Of a stretch of DNA of 64,000 nucleotides, positions 1 through 14,100 are shown in pieces; position 1 is the first letter of the stretch, and the number at the start of each line of letters is the position of its first letter. The notes beneath the pieces are model-generated. The model ran no database searches. It worked only from the letters and a program-made list of their open reading frames with translations, and was not told the origin of the DNA. The DNA is from Setaria digitata (lineage: Eukaryota; Nematoda; Chromadorea; Rhabditida; Setariidae), in the NCBI GenBank assembly GCA_003640385.1, contig RCAB01000055.1, positions 62,001 through 126,000 on the forward strand, written 5' to 3'. Position numbers and translations under genes: made by a program.

Positions 1-670
1 CTCGGACATCAGGTATTCCGCTCTATCTGCACAGCTTAGCTCACCTAAGCAGTTTTCCATTCTTTTTTTTTTTGCTCAAATCCAGAAGCAAATAAAAAAG
101 AAAAAAAAAAAGACAATTTCCAATCAAGATAAAGACCTTCTCCCCCCTCCTCACTAGAAAAAGAGAGCAGAGCTCAAAATAAAAAAAAAAAAAAAAAAAC
201 TATAACCCAAAATACTTGGCAGCCATAAAAAGTCTCACTCATCATCATGAAATTTCTCATATATTTCCCTTCTTGTTCTCATGTAAACTAAAGTAAATAT
301 ATAAAATATGCACATTTCAGCATAATGACATGAATTTTAAGTACGAAAAGTCCAACTGATAAACCCATCCACAATAAATGCAAAACACACCTGAACCCAC
401 TACTTCTCAAAACTATGTTAGAACCAATCAACATTACAAAACATCTATCCAACTTATCCCATTATCTCACACTTCTCCTGTGCAAGCTATGTTAAATGAC
501 AAAATGATGCGAAAAAATTAGGATTGGAAAAAATAAACTCTAACTAGTGAAACTAAACAGAATCACATGGTAACACTTTCATTCCATTAGGAGAATACAT
601 TCCCTTTCCAGTAACACTCCAAATGTTATCAGACGAAATAAACTTCGTAATGTATCTTTCCAACGACATA

Positions 671-697
671 ACACACACACACACACACACACACACA
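671..697. repeat. (AC)n microsatellite
   Basis: About 13 uninterrupted AC units in otherwise non-repetitive AT-rich DNA. It is a simple dinucleotide repeat, likely length-polymorphic. Confidence 0.95.
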
Positions 698-3600
698 ATA
701 CGGGAGGGCAAGGAGAAATTATAAAAATTATTCTCGATTTCACAAAGAAAGGCATATAGTATGTCGAGCTTAGCGCAAAATAAAGCTTACTCTTAGCTTA
801 CTCATTTTGTTTATAATCAATCGACCATCCCAGAAAGTTCGAAAATTGGACTCGAAATAGATGCAGAAGATCCTGAATCAATTCAGTCATTTTCTCTCTA
901 ATATCGAGCAAAAATTACCGATTTACTATATTAAAGGCTAGAGATTGCCAAGGCCATCTGAAACCGATCTTTACAAGTCCTACGGCAAAAGACTAAAGAT
1001 TAGCAACTATAAGTTTTCCCAGACGACATGCAATTCTAGATGTCATTTAAAATTAATAACCTGCATAGCAAAAAGCTGCTAAAGCCTAGTTCTTTTAGAC
1101 TAAAAACTAACACAACTTTCAAATCCTCGTCTTCAACTACGCAAAAAAAAAAAAAAAAGCTAAAAATAGCACATTTACAGGCAAATATTACCATCCGATC
1201 TCAACAAAAACCTGATGCCATCATTAAATAAACATCATGATAATCACTACCATAATTAATTACACAAAACAACCGACCAAAAAGGAGACAAAAAAAAAAG
1301 AAAGAAAAGCAACTTATAGGAAACCTAAAATGCCATCATGATGAACCCGTTTATCTATCATCCCCTTTTTCCAGCTGACATTATGGCGTGTCGATGAAAA
1401 ATGGAGCAAATAAACCATTCTTCCAACAGTCGCTTGTTCTTTTCTCATTTCTTATTCCTTTTTTCCCATCCTATCCCCCCTTTTCCTCTCCATTAGTGTA
1501 TTCCCCATTGTATTATCCCGAAAAATTCCTCCTTCAACGACAAAAGAAAAAAAAAAAATCTATCTCTGAATGAATGAAGATAAATTTAATTATCAATGTA
1601 AACAGAAAGCCCACAACAAAATGAAAAAACAAAAGCGAAACAATTAGAATTGATTTAATAAATTAAAAGTGAATCTTAGGGTAAGAAGGGAGGGGAGAAG
1701 GGGAAGAAAAATCACATAATAATCCAATATAATGAAATAAAACTAATCTAACTTGTCATCTCTCATTGATATTGCTCTCCAAAAATGCAAGAAAAAAGAA
1801 TTTCTGAAATCTAATTCCTTATATTCCACAATAATATTCGTTTTTTTTCCCTATCCACATCTCCTCCAATATTTCATATTAATTAAAAGCTACTATTATA
1901 ATAAAACTCTTTTCAATCTTTTACATGCTGCTCTTTAACTTCCTTCATCAAACATCTGCTCTCTTATCTTGCCGTTCTTTTTTCCCTCCAGCTAACTAAA
2001 TTAGTACTGAAATTTGAAGTAGCGAAAAGGATATTTTTATGTCTTCTATGCATATATATTTCAAGAATTTCCACCAAGTAAAAGACAAATTTCGCTAATA
2101 TATGTAGTAACAGAACCATCAATAATTCGCATAATTTACAACATTCCCACTCATCACCATTCATTTCAATTCATTATCCAGACATTTGCAACGTTCCGCC
2201 CAAGTGCATCCTTGCGAAATTCCCATTTTAATAACAAATGAAGCGCTTCTCAGAGAGAGAAGGCGAGGGAGAGAGAGAGAATGAGGACAGCATGCAATTG
2301 GTCCCAAAGACAATTTTCAATTCATCAAAAATATTTCATAAATATATTTTCATACTGAAACTTATACTATCTGTTATATTCCGTGCTATAAAGATTATCA
2401 ACCACCAAATAGCACATCATGAGGAAAAGGTTAACAATCAAATTTTAGTATAGAAGACTACAAAATGCGTATCACTTCATCGCCACATGTTGTGTATTAT
2501 AATTAAAAGGAATTTTCATCATAGCCAAGTGAAACACTAAACAAGTGAAAAGTTAGATAAGCTGGTTATATTTTCTAATCAGTAATTATGATAAACCAGT
2601 TCTCATATCATCAATATCGACAGTGGTGAAAATAGTATGGTGGTACCAGAGTTTTAATTCCAAAGGAAGCTAACAGATGAACGGTAGTAAAAGTTCGACC
2701 TAAAAAAGGCCGATGAACGACCTCCGAGAGACTGGAAATGAGGTGCCCTTTTCAGTTTTATCACCCATACTAAAATAATAATGACTCTATTTTTCATTTA
2801 CTCTCACGAAGACAACAGGGTGTGAGAGCCCAAAAAATATTGAAAATATTATTCGAGAAAAATTCACCAAACTAGATGGATTGAAACTGAAAAGACGCTT
2901 CTTACTCCTCCTTCCCTTTTTCATCCACCATTAACACACAACAGTGACGAAAAGTAAAAAATGATTACTAATAAAAAGAATACTGCTCAATCAGTTCGCT
3001 AAAAAGTTCATCTTATAATTCTGAAATGCGCTGAAACTGATGCGACCATTCTGCTCAATATTAGATGCCACTAAGCATTCAAATCAATCTACTATGCAAT
3101 CAGGAAATAAAGAAAGAAAAAAGTTTCATCGTCATAGATTTAGACGGTATTAAAAATGCAAACCACATTAAAAAAAAGAATGCAAGAAAGGTAACTTTTT
3201 CCCTAGTCAAGAAAACACATATATATATATACATATAAAATACACAGAATGATTTTAAAACGAATCAAACTACAAGAAACATATGAGAAAATATCAGTCC
3301 CAAATGTAAAGCCTTGCGGCAAAATTAAAGTAATGGAATATATGGCGAAAGGCAATAGATGTGTACTGTGAACATATATACATTTATTTACATTGAGAAA
3401 AAAAAAAAAAAAAAAAAAAAGGAAAGAAAAAAGATAAAATTCCGATTTTTGTATTTCCAAAGGATGTAAACGGAAGGAAATTATAGCTTACGAAGCGAAC
3501 GATGCAGGAAATGAAATAAAAAAGGATGTGATGCAAATAAATGAAAAGAATAACATAAGCGTACAATTCGAAAACCTCTCCATCTATAATCAATACCTTC

Positions 3601-4151
3601 TTCGTTGGTAAAAAAAAAAAATTGCGAGAATGATTACCAACTGTAAAATGAAATATGCACTAGTTACTGAGACAAGAAAAAAGAGCTAATTAAAAGTCAC
3701 AGGATTATTTTGTATTTGAATTTGTCACGAAAACAACTTCTTTATACACTTACGAAATGGACAAGAAAAGTAAATCAAAAGGAATGATGCAATACTGAAG
3801 GTAAAAAAAAAAAAAAACTAAATAACACCATACTACGTAGCCGAGCAATAAACTTCTGCAACCTTCTCAATCTTTTCACTCTTATGATACTGAAATTCTC
3901 TTCACCAATATTTGATAAATCTGGCAAGTAATATCTGCATTTTCTTTAACCAAACGAATGAACCAAATCTTATAAAAATGAAAAACGACAAAAACCGCAA
4001 AACGAAAAGAATTATATGACCCGTTTTTTAAAATGTCCTCTCATCAATAGTGCTACCGATATCACATGATACGTAGAGATTGCTAACATCACCACATAAA
4101 GAAACTAATTATCTCTCAAATTATAATTGCTATTTCCATGAAAAGGAAAAA

Positions 4152-4422
4152 CAAAAATCCAATCTCTCAACTGTACCAACATTAATATNACAAAAATCCA
4201 ACCTCTCAACTGTACCAACATTATTAATATAATGTCATTTTCAATAAAAAATTAGTAAAAATCAACACAAAATTAGTTAGCAACTAAATTATGCCTTAAT
4301 GATTTCANCAAAAATCCAATCTCTCAACTGTACCAACATTAATATAATGTCATTATCAATAAAAAATTAGTAAAAATCAACACAAAATTAGTTAGCAACT
4401 AAATTATGCCTTAATGATTTCA
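4152..4422. repeat. Near-identical block in three copies separated by single Ns
   Basis: The segment beginning CAAAAATCCAA occurs three times, with single N bases at 4189 and 4308 exactly at the copy borders. Copies two and three share about 110 bases with only a few differences. Repeats meeting at a lone N are typical of contig ends that overlap but were not merged, or of two haplotypes scaffolded in series. This is probably an assembly artefact and not a biological tandem repeat. Confidence 0.85.
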
Positions 4423-7086
4423 ACCAAGACAATCTTCTCCTCCTAACAAAAAGAAAAAAAAGAACAAAACAAACTACACATTTCAGGAGAGCACCAGTAG
4501 GTGGCACATCTACCATAACAACCCATTATTCATATCCTCTTCTTCCACTCTTTCAGTACCGTAACAATACATCAAACAGGTTTACAGAAAAAAGAACACT
4601 ACAACTTGTTCAACTAAATATAATGAGAAGAAACAATGCAACATAACCAGTTCCAGTTAATTATGTATTAATAAATTGATGACTCAAAAAATCTATCCAA
4701 TTTTATCCAATACACACACATACCACAGGCACATTATTAAATACAATTAATGAATAAAAAAAAAGGAGAAAATTAAACGAAAAAAAAAAAAGGCAAATAG
4801 GCAAAGAATAAATAAAGAGAAAAGGTTTTAGCCAAAAATCGATCTATCCTTTTCTTTCTTCTTCCTTCCTCCTTTTCTCCCTCCTCCCTTCATTTCTAGT
4901 TTACATGAAAACGACAATATACACTGGCCATTCAAGGCTGATCGGCACCTCAATCTCTTATCACTATCATTACCATTGAGGAATAGCAGGATGGAAAGAA
5001 AACATTCAATCGGAAGAGGAGCGGAGAAAAAAAAAGAAGGAAGAGAGAGGACGGAATACTATTACTGCTATTCTCCCTAACCCTTTCTTTTCCATCATCA
5101 TCACTCCCTCCTCCCTCCGTAAAAACCCCTCGTAAAATTTAAGAGAAAATGGAATCCATAATTTCAGCTTAAATGAGAAACCTTCTTCCCATACATTAAT
5201 TTTCTTTCAAAATTAAAAAAAAAAAAAAAACTCATATTTCAAATTACTCTCATTTATAACGGAATGGATTCTTTTTAAATCGGAAGTTACAAAAGTCAGC
5301 TACATTATCCTAATTGAAAATATTGATAACAACAATATGATAGTACCAATAATGAAAACAAAAATGAAATGATAATGATATATTGATAAATATAACAATC
5401 ATTATTATAAACTCCTGCGATTACTTCACATACATATTATAAATTAAAATTTCTAAACAAACGCCATATATTTTGTTTATAACTCACAATGATTCATAAT
5501 ATTATCGACATTTTTAACAAGGCACATATAAAAACACAAGAATGAATTTCGTCCATTCATCCCTCTCTATTTTTAGCAACTCTTCAATTTATAGCTAGAT
5601 CGAATGACCAGGGATGAGAGAAATTACTTATTCGATATAAATCACTACATAAACACTTTACATAATCTTAAGATAGATAATATTGGAATTTAGTATAATT
5701 CATCACATCAAATGTTGTACTAAACTGTCATCGTCATCAGAACACTAATAAACTGATAACGAAATTCCCACTTCCTTTTAACAATTTAGCACGTTTATCT
5801 TATCGTTATCAATCTCTTCCACTTATTCCTATTCAATTACAAAAAAGAACCAAAAAGTAAAAAAAACTCTTATCAGTCGGAATTTGGAAGTGATAATAAT
5901 AACTATCTATATTACACATCGCCATTATCACCATTACTATTATCAATTCAAGGTATTTTTTCCTTATCAACAACTACCACCAACCATCAATCCAACACTC
6001 TTTAACAGAACAACCATTCCTATCTCTTCCCTCCTCACATACTACTATTCCCTACTTCTATTTTGTTACACCTCCAACCTCACTTATTCTGTCTCCTCCT
6101 CACAATATTTCACTTTTTTTCTAATCTTCCAACCCTTTCACTTCCTCACGAACCCTGTCACCCATCACTACCTACCTCTCTCCTTCTCTCGCCTCAGTCT
6201 TTTATCCTCTCTCACTTCCACTCGATCACCTCTCTCGTACCTCATTTTCCAAACCCCATCTCTCTCCCTCCCCTTCCCACCCAACACTTCTCCTCCAGAA
6301 GCATTGCCAAAGAAGCATTTTTCGAAATTTCAAAATTTCATCATCATCCACTGGGAAGAACGACAAGATAGATGAGTGAGGCAGTCAGCTCGAACTTCAG
6401 TAAAATATTTAATAACTTCAGCAATCAATAAAACCCCAACAAAACAGAAGAAGCAGTAAAAGAGGGTAGGGAGAGGAGAGAGAGAGAGGGACAGGAAATG
6501 GCTGTGTCGCACTAAATTTACCTCAACCTGATGGTGGTGACAATAGGTTCAATTAGAATTAGGGGAATTTGCCCTCCCTTACCTCTCTCCTCATAAATGA
6601 AAGCTTATTCCCCATTCACGTTATGCTTAATCTTTCAAACAACACTACAATATCAAAACGTCCATTTCTTTGTCTACTTCAAACCGTCTAAATTAATTAA
6701 TTAATTGACCAGTCAATCAACTACCACACACATCATTCATATGCTTTATATATAAATTCAAACGTCAGTCTCTAGTCAACGAAGAATAGCTAAACAAATA
6801 CCAATTTTAAAAATTATTCTTTTCCTTATTTTCTGCAATCAATATAATTTCCTTCAAACGTAAATATATAAAATAGGGTTTGGGAAATTTCCATTTCAAA
6901 ATCCCTCAGTAGAAAAAAAAGAACATTTTTTTTTCCTTTAACTAACCATTCTCAAAAAAAAAAAAAAAAGAGAAATAAGAACTGAACGTCTAGTCTTTAA
7001 AATGGAATCTGCCATTATCACCATTCTTATTATCAACAACAGCTGTTATCAACAGCAGTAGTCATACTACCTATTTAACTACTTAC

Positions 7087-7124
7087 CTGTTGGCACATCT
7101 GTCCGACAAAGATTCTTCTATAAG
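7087..7124 (-). other. Candidate exon, possibly of the homeodomain gene
   Basis: On the minus strand a 38-base open segment lies between an acceptor-like AACAG and a strong donor, CAACAG followed by GTAAGT. In one phase it reads LIEESLSDRCAN. In the phase that would follow a G from the possible donor at the end of the homeodomain gene it reads YRRIFVGQMCQQ. Both frames are open, so the sequence cannot decide between them. The strong donor in an otherwise empty region is the only real support. Confidence 0.25.
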
Positions 7125-10100
7125 CTGTTCATAACTTCATATCTTATATTTTCATTTTCAATGCTATCATTACAACAACAACAACTAAATGTAATATAAG
7201 GCGGCATACTTATTTTCTCCATTAAAGTCATCCTGGACAAAAAAAAAAAAAAAATGCATCAAAAATTCTGACCCAGTCAGGAAAAAAATTCTTCCATTAA
7301 AACCCAAATAAATTATTTCTATAAATGCGCATTGGAAAAAGAGCACCACTACACAGAAAAGTGTCATATCAAAACAAAAGTTACAGATGAAATTTACAAT
7401 ATTTCATAACAAAAAAAAAAAAAAAAAAATTTAATCTAGGACATGAAAATAAATGGCACTGTAGCCGACTCAAACTAAATACTTATCCGGAAATGCGTCG
7501 GCAATTTAAACTATAACTAGCGAATATCTGATATAAAAGACACAATTCACAGGCAGCATTTTTAAATCCATAAATTTTTATCAAAAATTTCAAAGAGGAT
7601 AAAAGAATACTAATAACTGCTATCAATCACGGCCTAAAATAAAGTAATAAGTGTGAGATGATTCTAATCAATCCGAATGTCAAAAAATCTCAAATATTTT
7701 CTAATTTTAAAGCTCATTTTACATGTGTTACTTACTACAAGTATAGAAGGAATAAAAAAGACCAACATTCGCCAAAATATAAAATCTTAGCATTATTTTT
7801 CACAAAACTACAACACTTTTCTCCTACCAAAAAATACATTCAAATTCACACGAAAAATAAATAAGAAATGAAAATCCATAAAATAGAAGACTGCGTTTTT
7901 TAAAATCCCAAACATGGAAATCACTCATCATTTGAATTGATCAGAAGTTTTCGAAAGAGAAAAGATTATACTGAACAAAGGAAACAAAGAAAACTATCTA
8001 AATTGCGCTTTTTTTTTTCCTTCCACTTTGCAAAATCGTTGCTAAAAAAAAACTTAGAAAGAGAGAGAGAGAGAGAAGAGAGACAGAGAGGGGGAAGAAA
8101 GAGAATATCTAAGGCGGAAATTCTTCCCAATATAATTTCCCTAATACAATTCTTTTAGTTTTCTTGCTTCATTTTCTGAAGTATGTTTATAAATGCTCTC
8201 TTTTTTTTTTTCACTACTTAATACATAATATATATGTTATTAATTACAAAATATAAAGAAGAAAAGAAAAAAGAACTTCCCTTTTCTAAAAAGGATAGAA
8301 CAAATCATAAACCGTCTACCTTCTTCAGTTGTTTCTTTATCAGTTCCATTTTTCTTTTTGTTTTGTATCTTTTTCTTTTTTAATTTAGATAGCACATGAT
8401 TACCTCTATCACTTATTAAAATCTTTGCCCCAACCCTTCATCATTCCTTGCACTACAATTACTATTATCACTATTAATTATTGGCATTTTTTTTCCCTCC
8501 CACCGTCGAAATTCAATAAAGTAAAAATTAGGAACATTCAAATTGAAAACAAAGCGAGCAAGCTGAGTTAAGCCAAGTAAAGTCTAAGCCTGCTAAGCTC
8601 CCTCATCCATTTCTAACTTCAACATCCGCTCCTTTTTTTTCTAATTTTTGGGAGAAAAGATGAGCAATACACCGTATTCCTTTACAATTGGAAAAGAACT
8701 CTTTTTTTTTTTTTTTTCTTTTCTTTTCAAAATAAAAAAGAAGCTTAGTGGTGCTGGTTAAACAGCTTTTTTTTTTTTTCCTTTCACTTTTTAAAGATGA
8801 CGAGATTATCCATTTCAAATATTCCATTACAAATTCAACTAATTCTCTATCACACTGCTTGCTAGTGTTATATTTTGAGCTTTATATTTGTAAAGGAACT
8901 CGTTTAAAATGGTAAACAGTACAATATTTCCCGCTAAACTCACTCATAAATTCTTGATGTTTCCCTATTTAAACTGCTGCCACCTATAAACTCCATCTCT
9001 TATTAAACTTACTCTATATATCAAATAGGCAATAATGCAAGATGTGTAACCATAATATCTTTCTTGTCAGTTTAATATTACTGCAAAAAAAAAAAAGAAA
9101 AAAGATGGAATATCAACATACTAATAACTTTTTAATAAAATCGTATCTAAGAGACGATACAAGAATTGTTCCACTTTATAATTATCGTAAACAAGAAAGA
9201 GAAATGATTCTTCATTTTTTTTTTCCGCTTCTGATTTAAAATTCAAATTTAACCAAATTCATCACTGATTACAGTGGTTAGTTTACATTCGTCCGGATAT
9301 CTATCTCATTCTTCTTCAGCACCACACCATTCAATCCGCATCATCCCTAATTATTAACGCTGCCGTTATAATTGCTTCTGTGCCGCTGTCCCATTTCTTG
9401 TTTGCTGTTAGTTAATTGGTTTTTTTTTTTTTTTTTTACGGGCATTTACATCGATAAATGTGGTTTGTGTGTCTGCATGTGTCTGCTTATGCAACATTTG
9501 AACATAAATAAAGGAAAGGAATCTTAATCTATCTTATACACAGCTAAACTAAGCATAAATAAGCCTATAAGTTTCATTACATTCCGGCCATACACTCTTT
9601 TTAAGCTTTAAGCTGTTACACATACCAAGATACATTATGCCTAAAGATTCAATATTAATTAAAGCTACTAAGCTTTTAAATAAATAAGATATCAAACTAG
9701 AAAGAAGTGATGGATATGTTTTTTTTAAAAAGCTGTTATATCTATTCATGGGAACAAAAAAAAAGGACAACTAAATGGAGTGATACCATGCATGAATATC
9801 GATTCTTAAAATGTACTGATCGTCGTCACATTAATAGATCATTTAGAAACTCCACTTATTTCATTTCACGTTTTTTTTTAATTGTCATAAAATATGAAAG
9901 ATAGGTATACTAAAGTATTTCAAGGATGCACACACTAATAAGGATATAATTAAAAAGTTATAATGGACAGGTAGAATGGTTGTCCTTGGCAACAACCGAA
10001 AGCAGAAGTCTATAAAGCCAGGAAATAATCACTATTCTCAACCACATATCATAAAAGATCGAAGTACTTCAAAAAACTAATGCAAACTCATATCATATAA

Positions 10101-11101
10101 ATGATCATGACGGAAATAATCCGATACTTCATCTTTCAACTGAAGGTCGATTTACTTTTTTTTTTTTGCTTTCACTTGGATTGCTCATACAGAAAAAGGA
10201 AGAAGAAAGATTTCTGCAGAAAATAAACTCATTGTATATTTCTAATAAAAAATATTCAAATATTACCATAATTATCGTGTAATCGTGCTATAACCATAAT
10301 ATATGTATAAAAATAATTAGTGGTACTAACTCTTTTATAAGGAGTATCAAAAGGTAATCAAAATGATATTAGAAAAAAAAGGCTTAATAACCACTACTAC
10401 GCAATAGGCGAGGTCATCTAGTTATTATTTCTTCGATATCTTATTGCCTACATTCATTCATTCCCATAAATATATGAAAATGCTAACATGAAAATATATG
10501 ACAAACAGCTATTACTATACAATAGCTTCCACTTAATCAGATTTCCCATAATCATAACGTAAGCACGTTGCAGTGCTCAGTTTCAGCACAGTTACTAGGA
10601 CTTTTTGCACGCCTTTGGAACTTCGCCGAATGTCCGAATATATTAGTATAAATTCTTAAGAAGACGGAAGGAAGCTAACGCAACAGTTAATGGAATATAT
10701 TCGTATTTTTTTCAAGTTAAAATTTTAGTTCTAAAACAACAAAAAAAACCAGTTTGGCTATCAAAATCAGGACGAAACTTCTCCATCAATAAAATTACTT
10801 TTCTTTTCTTTTTTTAGAAAGATAAGTAGAGCAAAGGCAACAAGATGAAATACTATGATGAATCCCTATCAGTATTAAATAGCACACAGACATCTCCAGC
10901 TGTAATTGAAACACGAATTTCACATTCGCAATAACACTATCTGTGATTAATCCAAAACAGTAATCTTCTTTAAGACACCTGCTACCATCTAGCGTATATG
11001 GGGCAGGGAAACAAAGCATGGATGGATAATGTAAAACATTTCATTTTTCTTTCCATTAGGTATTTGCACCAAAATCAGAAGAAAAATGAAATCCTAAAAC
11101 A
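7125..11101. other. No gene recognised
   Basis: Low-complexity AT-rich DNA with poly-A/T tracts downstream of the homeodomain gene, which is read on the minus strand. It is its 3' flank, or an intron if that gene continues. I see no coding exon with confidence. Confidence 0.5.
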
Positions 11102-14100
11102 CTAACCAGGTGAACTTGTCAGCCAATTTCGATTTTGCTCCGATTCCAGTAATCCAGTTAATGCATTGTGTCTGTTCGCTGGAACAACTGAAGTTGATGA
11201 TGATGACAACGTAAGTGAACGCGGTGATTCAGTTTCCGTCTTTCGACGTTTCGTTTGCTTACGTCGCCGATTTGCAAACCAACGATTCACCTAGAAACTG
11301 GAAATTCAAAAATAGGGAAGATGAAATTGGAATTTAACGGCAGATCACGGTAGAAAAATTGTATTAAAATTCTGTGCCATCTGATCAGATTAATAAAAGA
11401 AATGCATACTTGTTTCACCTTCTAAATTCTAGCTTTTTTTTTTTTTTTAAGCTGAAATTACGAAAACAGGGTCAATCCGAAATCTGAAAGTACATTCTAA
11501 AATTNAATATAAAAACAGGATCAGCATTTTAATGACTGATATGCAGAAATACTAAAATTTCTTTCGGAAAAAAGTAATCGAAAAATTTCAAGCAAGAATA
11601 AGGGATAAAGCACATTTAATTACTAATTTCCTAGTATAATTTATAAAGTGAACAATGGAATACTTCACTATCAACAGATAACAAACAACTGAGCTGATCT
11701 ATTGAATAAAATAATGCTTCTAACAAAAAAAAAAAAAAAAACAGGAAAAAAAACACTAAACCATTTTGATAACACGAACTAATAATCAATAAATAAATTG
11801 GCTGATACATTAAGATCACAAATATTTCTATCGAAAGTCCAAAATTTCAATCTTTATTGGGAAACATCCCATAGATGAGATAAATCAACTTGACTTAATA
11901 TTTCACTACCTTTCTTTCCTTTATTTTCGAACCAGAAGCTATTTCATCATGGGTTCACCCTTTCCACGGACTCATTAAACTGACACTGACCTCGAATCGT
12001 TTAAATCACACATGAACTTGATGTAGTTGGTAGCCGAACCGATGAATCACAAAAATTCCAATCAATTTCAATCACCCGAAAGGATTTCTCCTTAGTATCA
12101 TTGCTAATCCAACAAGTAAAGTATGGCAATGTTTAAGGCTTACTTAAATTAGTCGACTGTTGCTATTTAATTATTCATGCTTTCTCTCATTCTCATATAT
12201 TCTCTCATAAGCATTATCCACTCATTTCTTTATCACACAAATATATCACCCATCTAACTTGACCGCAACGTAACTTAACAAATCCACCACCCTATCACTA
12301 ATAGCGTACACTCAAAAACCAAATCAAACCTGGCAATCAATAGTAAGCACTGTAAAAAGCTCAAATTCAACATGCCATTTCATCCACTATCCTTAATCAA
12401 TTAATATAATTCAGTTCCTATATTCCTATACTTCTTTCATCCATTTCTTCGCAAGCACACCAGATGATGATGATATACGTACATATTTGTATAACTCCTC
12501 ATAAGAGTAAACAACAATCCTTCTCAACAGCAANGATACATACATATTTGTATAACTCCTCATAAGAGTAAACAACAATCCTTCTCAACAGCAACATTCC
12601 GTCGAAACATACACAAAACATCTTGCAATAACACCAACCCATCTGATGCATGCAATCAGCGCGTGACAAGCAGTACCATACATTTCGGATCATAAAGTCA
12701 ACAAATTTATGACTCCATTTACATCCTCTCTCTCTCTATAAACATCAAATAAATTTAGTAATCAATAAAAAACAATCTACATAGGTGAAACAAATTCAGT
12801 AATGAATAAGAAATAGTTTCGGTAATATGCATGTTTACATCTCACCATATCAACATGAAGCGAACAAATCAAGCATTCAATAAGAAATACTTAGTTAACA
12901 CTACCCTCCTAAAACTATGAAATGAACAAACTTACTAAGCAAATAATATTTTAACAGATACATATATATATTCTGCAGTCTTAAGCTGTTTATCAGTAAA
13001 TGTATGTCAAATGACTATCTCTAATTTACCAAATCAAATAATATATACTAAAAATATTACTCAGCACTTCTCTCATCTATTTCTTTCCTTTTTTTTTTTT
13101 TTTTTTTTTTTCCTCCGCAGTACAATGAAATCGTTGTTCGATCATACCCCTCTTTTATACATATTATGCAACCTATAATATGAAAAAAAAAAAAAAGAGA
13201 ACCTTTAGATTGCCAAAAGTGTTTCAAAATTGACAACTGAATATGAAATGTAACCTATATTGCTGAATATGGAGACATTATCGATTCATTTTCAGGATGC
13301 CAGCAAGAAAAGGAAAAGCGAAAAAAAGAAGAAAAAATTGAACGAGACACATTCTATTATGTACATCGACGTCGAGAATTTATCACACTCAGCAATTTCA
13401 TAACATCCTTTTTTCCTTCTTCCTCTTCTTCTTATTCTCTGATAGACTGACGATGTTTTTCTTTATTTCGCTACATCACACATACACGCAACATATCTGT
13501 TCCTTCAGATTCCTTCTTGTTGATGAATCCTAACGTATAGATGTAATCCAGTAGATGATAGCCCTACTGGATTACATCTTCCAGCTCCTCTTCTACTACT
13601 ACCTACTTACTCTTAGTACTGTGAAGGTAAGTTTAACAACGTTAGGAAAAAAAAAAAAAAGAAAAGCCTAAAATTTAAGCTAAGAGAGAACTAACTGTAA
13701 ATCAAAGAACACAGCTCAACAGAAACCAAGAATGATAAGAAAAAAAAAAAATCTGATGATCCGAAACATACGGCACAAATAAAGACCACACATAGCGCGA
13801 ATGAATAAGAGAAATCACTATGCAGCAGAAAATTCAAACAAATATTTTTAAAGCTATCCAGAAGATGCAACTTTTATTTTACTTTATACCCATCCGCAAA
13901 ATAGAATAATTTTTCAACTTTCTAAAAGTTAAAGAAGATTATAAATAAATAATTATGTACAACATCAGGAGGGAAAAGCGTAAGTCAGGGAAGGGAAGTT
14001 CAGATTCATTAAGAAAAAAAGAATGCGAGATTACTTATAATTAACAAAATGTTATTAAATAAAAAGCAATTTAATATATGATGGAGGCGAAGCAAATTTT

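Larger units (their letters stand above)
1..7086. other. AT-rich region without a recognised complete gene
   Basis: Mostly A- and C-rich on the + strand with many poly-A runs, one CA microsatellite and one N-linked repeated block. All longer open frames here are low-complexity and lack exon-like codon use. The minus strand of bases 1-44 is open behind a possible acceptor (AG at 45-46) in one frame and could be an exon cut by the window edge. Otherwise I see nothing supportable. Confidence 0.5.

Noticed and set aside
5884..6375. 163-codon plus-strand open frame, Ser/Thr/Leu/Phe/Pro-rich
   Set aside because: Low-complexity C/T-rich DNA that is open in two frames at once; no domain, no codon bias, no splice context. 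Its composition follows the regional strand skew.
10795..11019. 74-codon minus-strand frame just below the homeodomain exon 3
   Set aside because: Considered as a terminal exon, but it lacks an in-phase acceptor after the possible donor at 11105 and has no recognisable motif.
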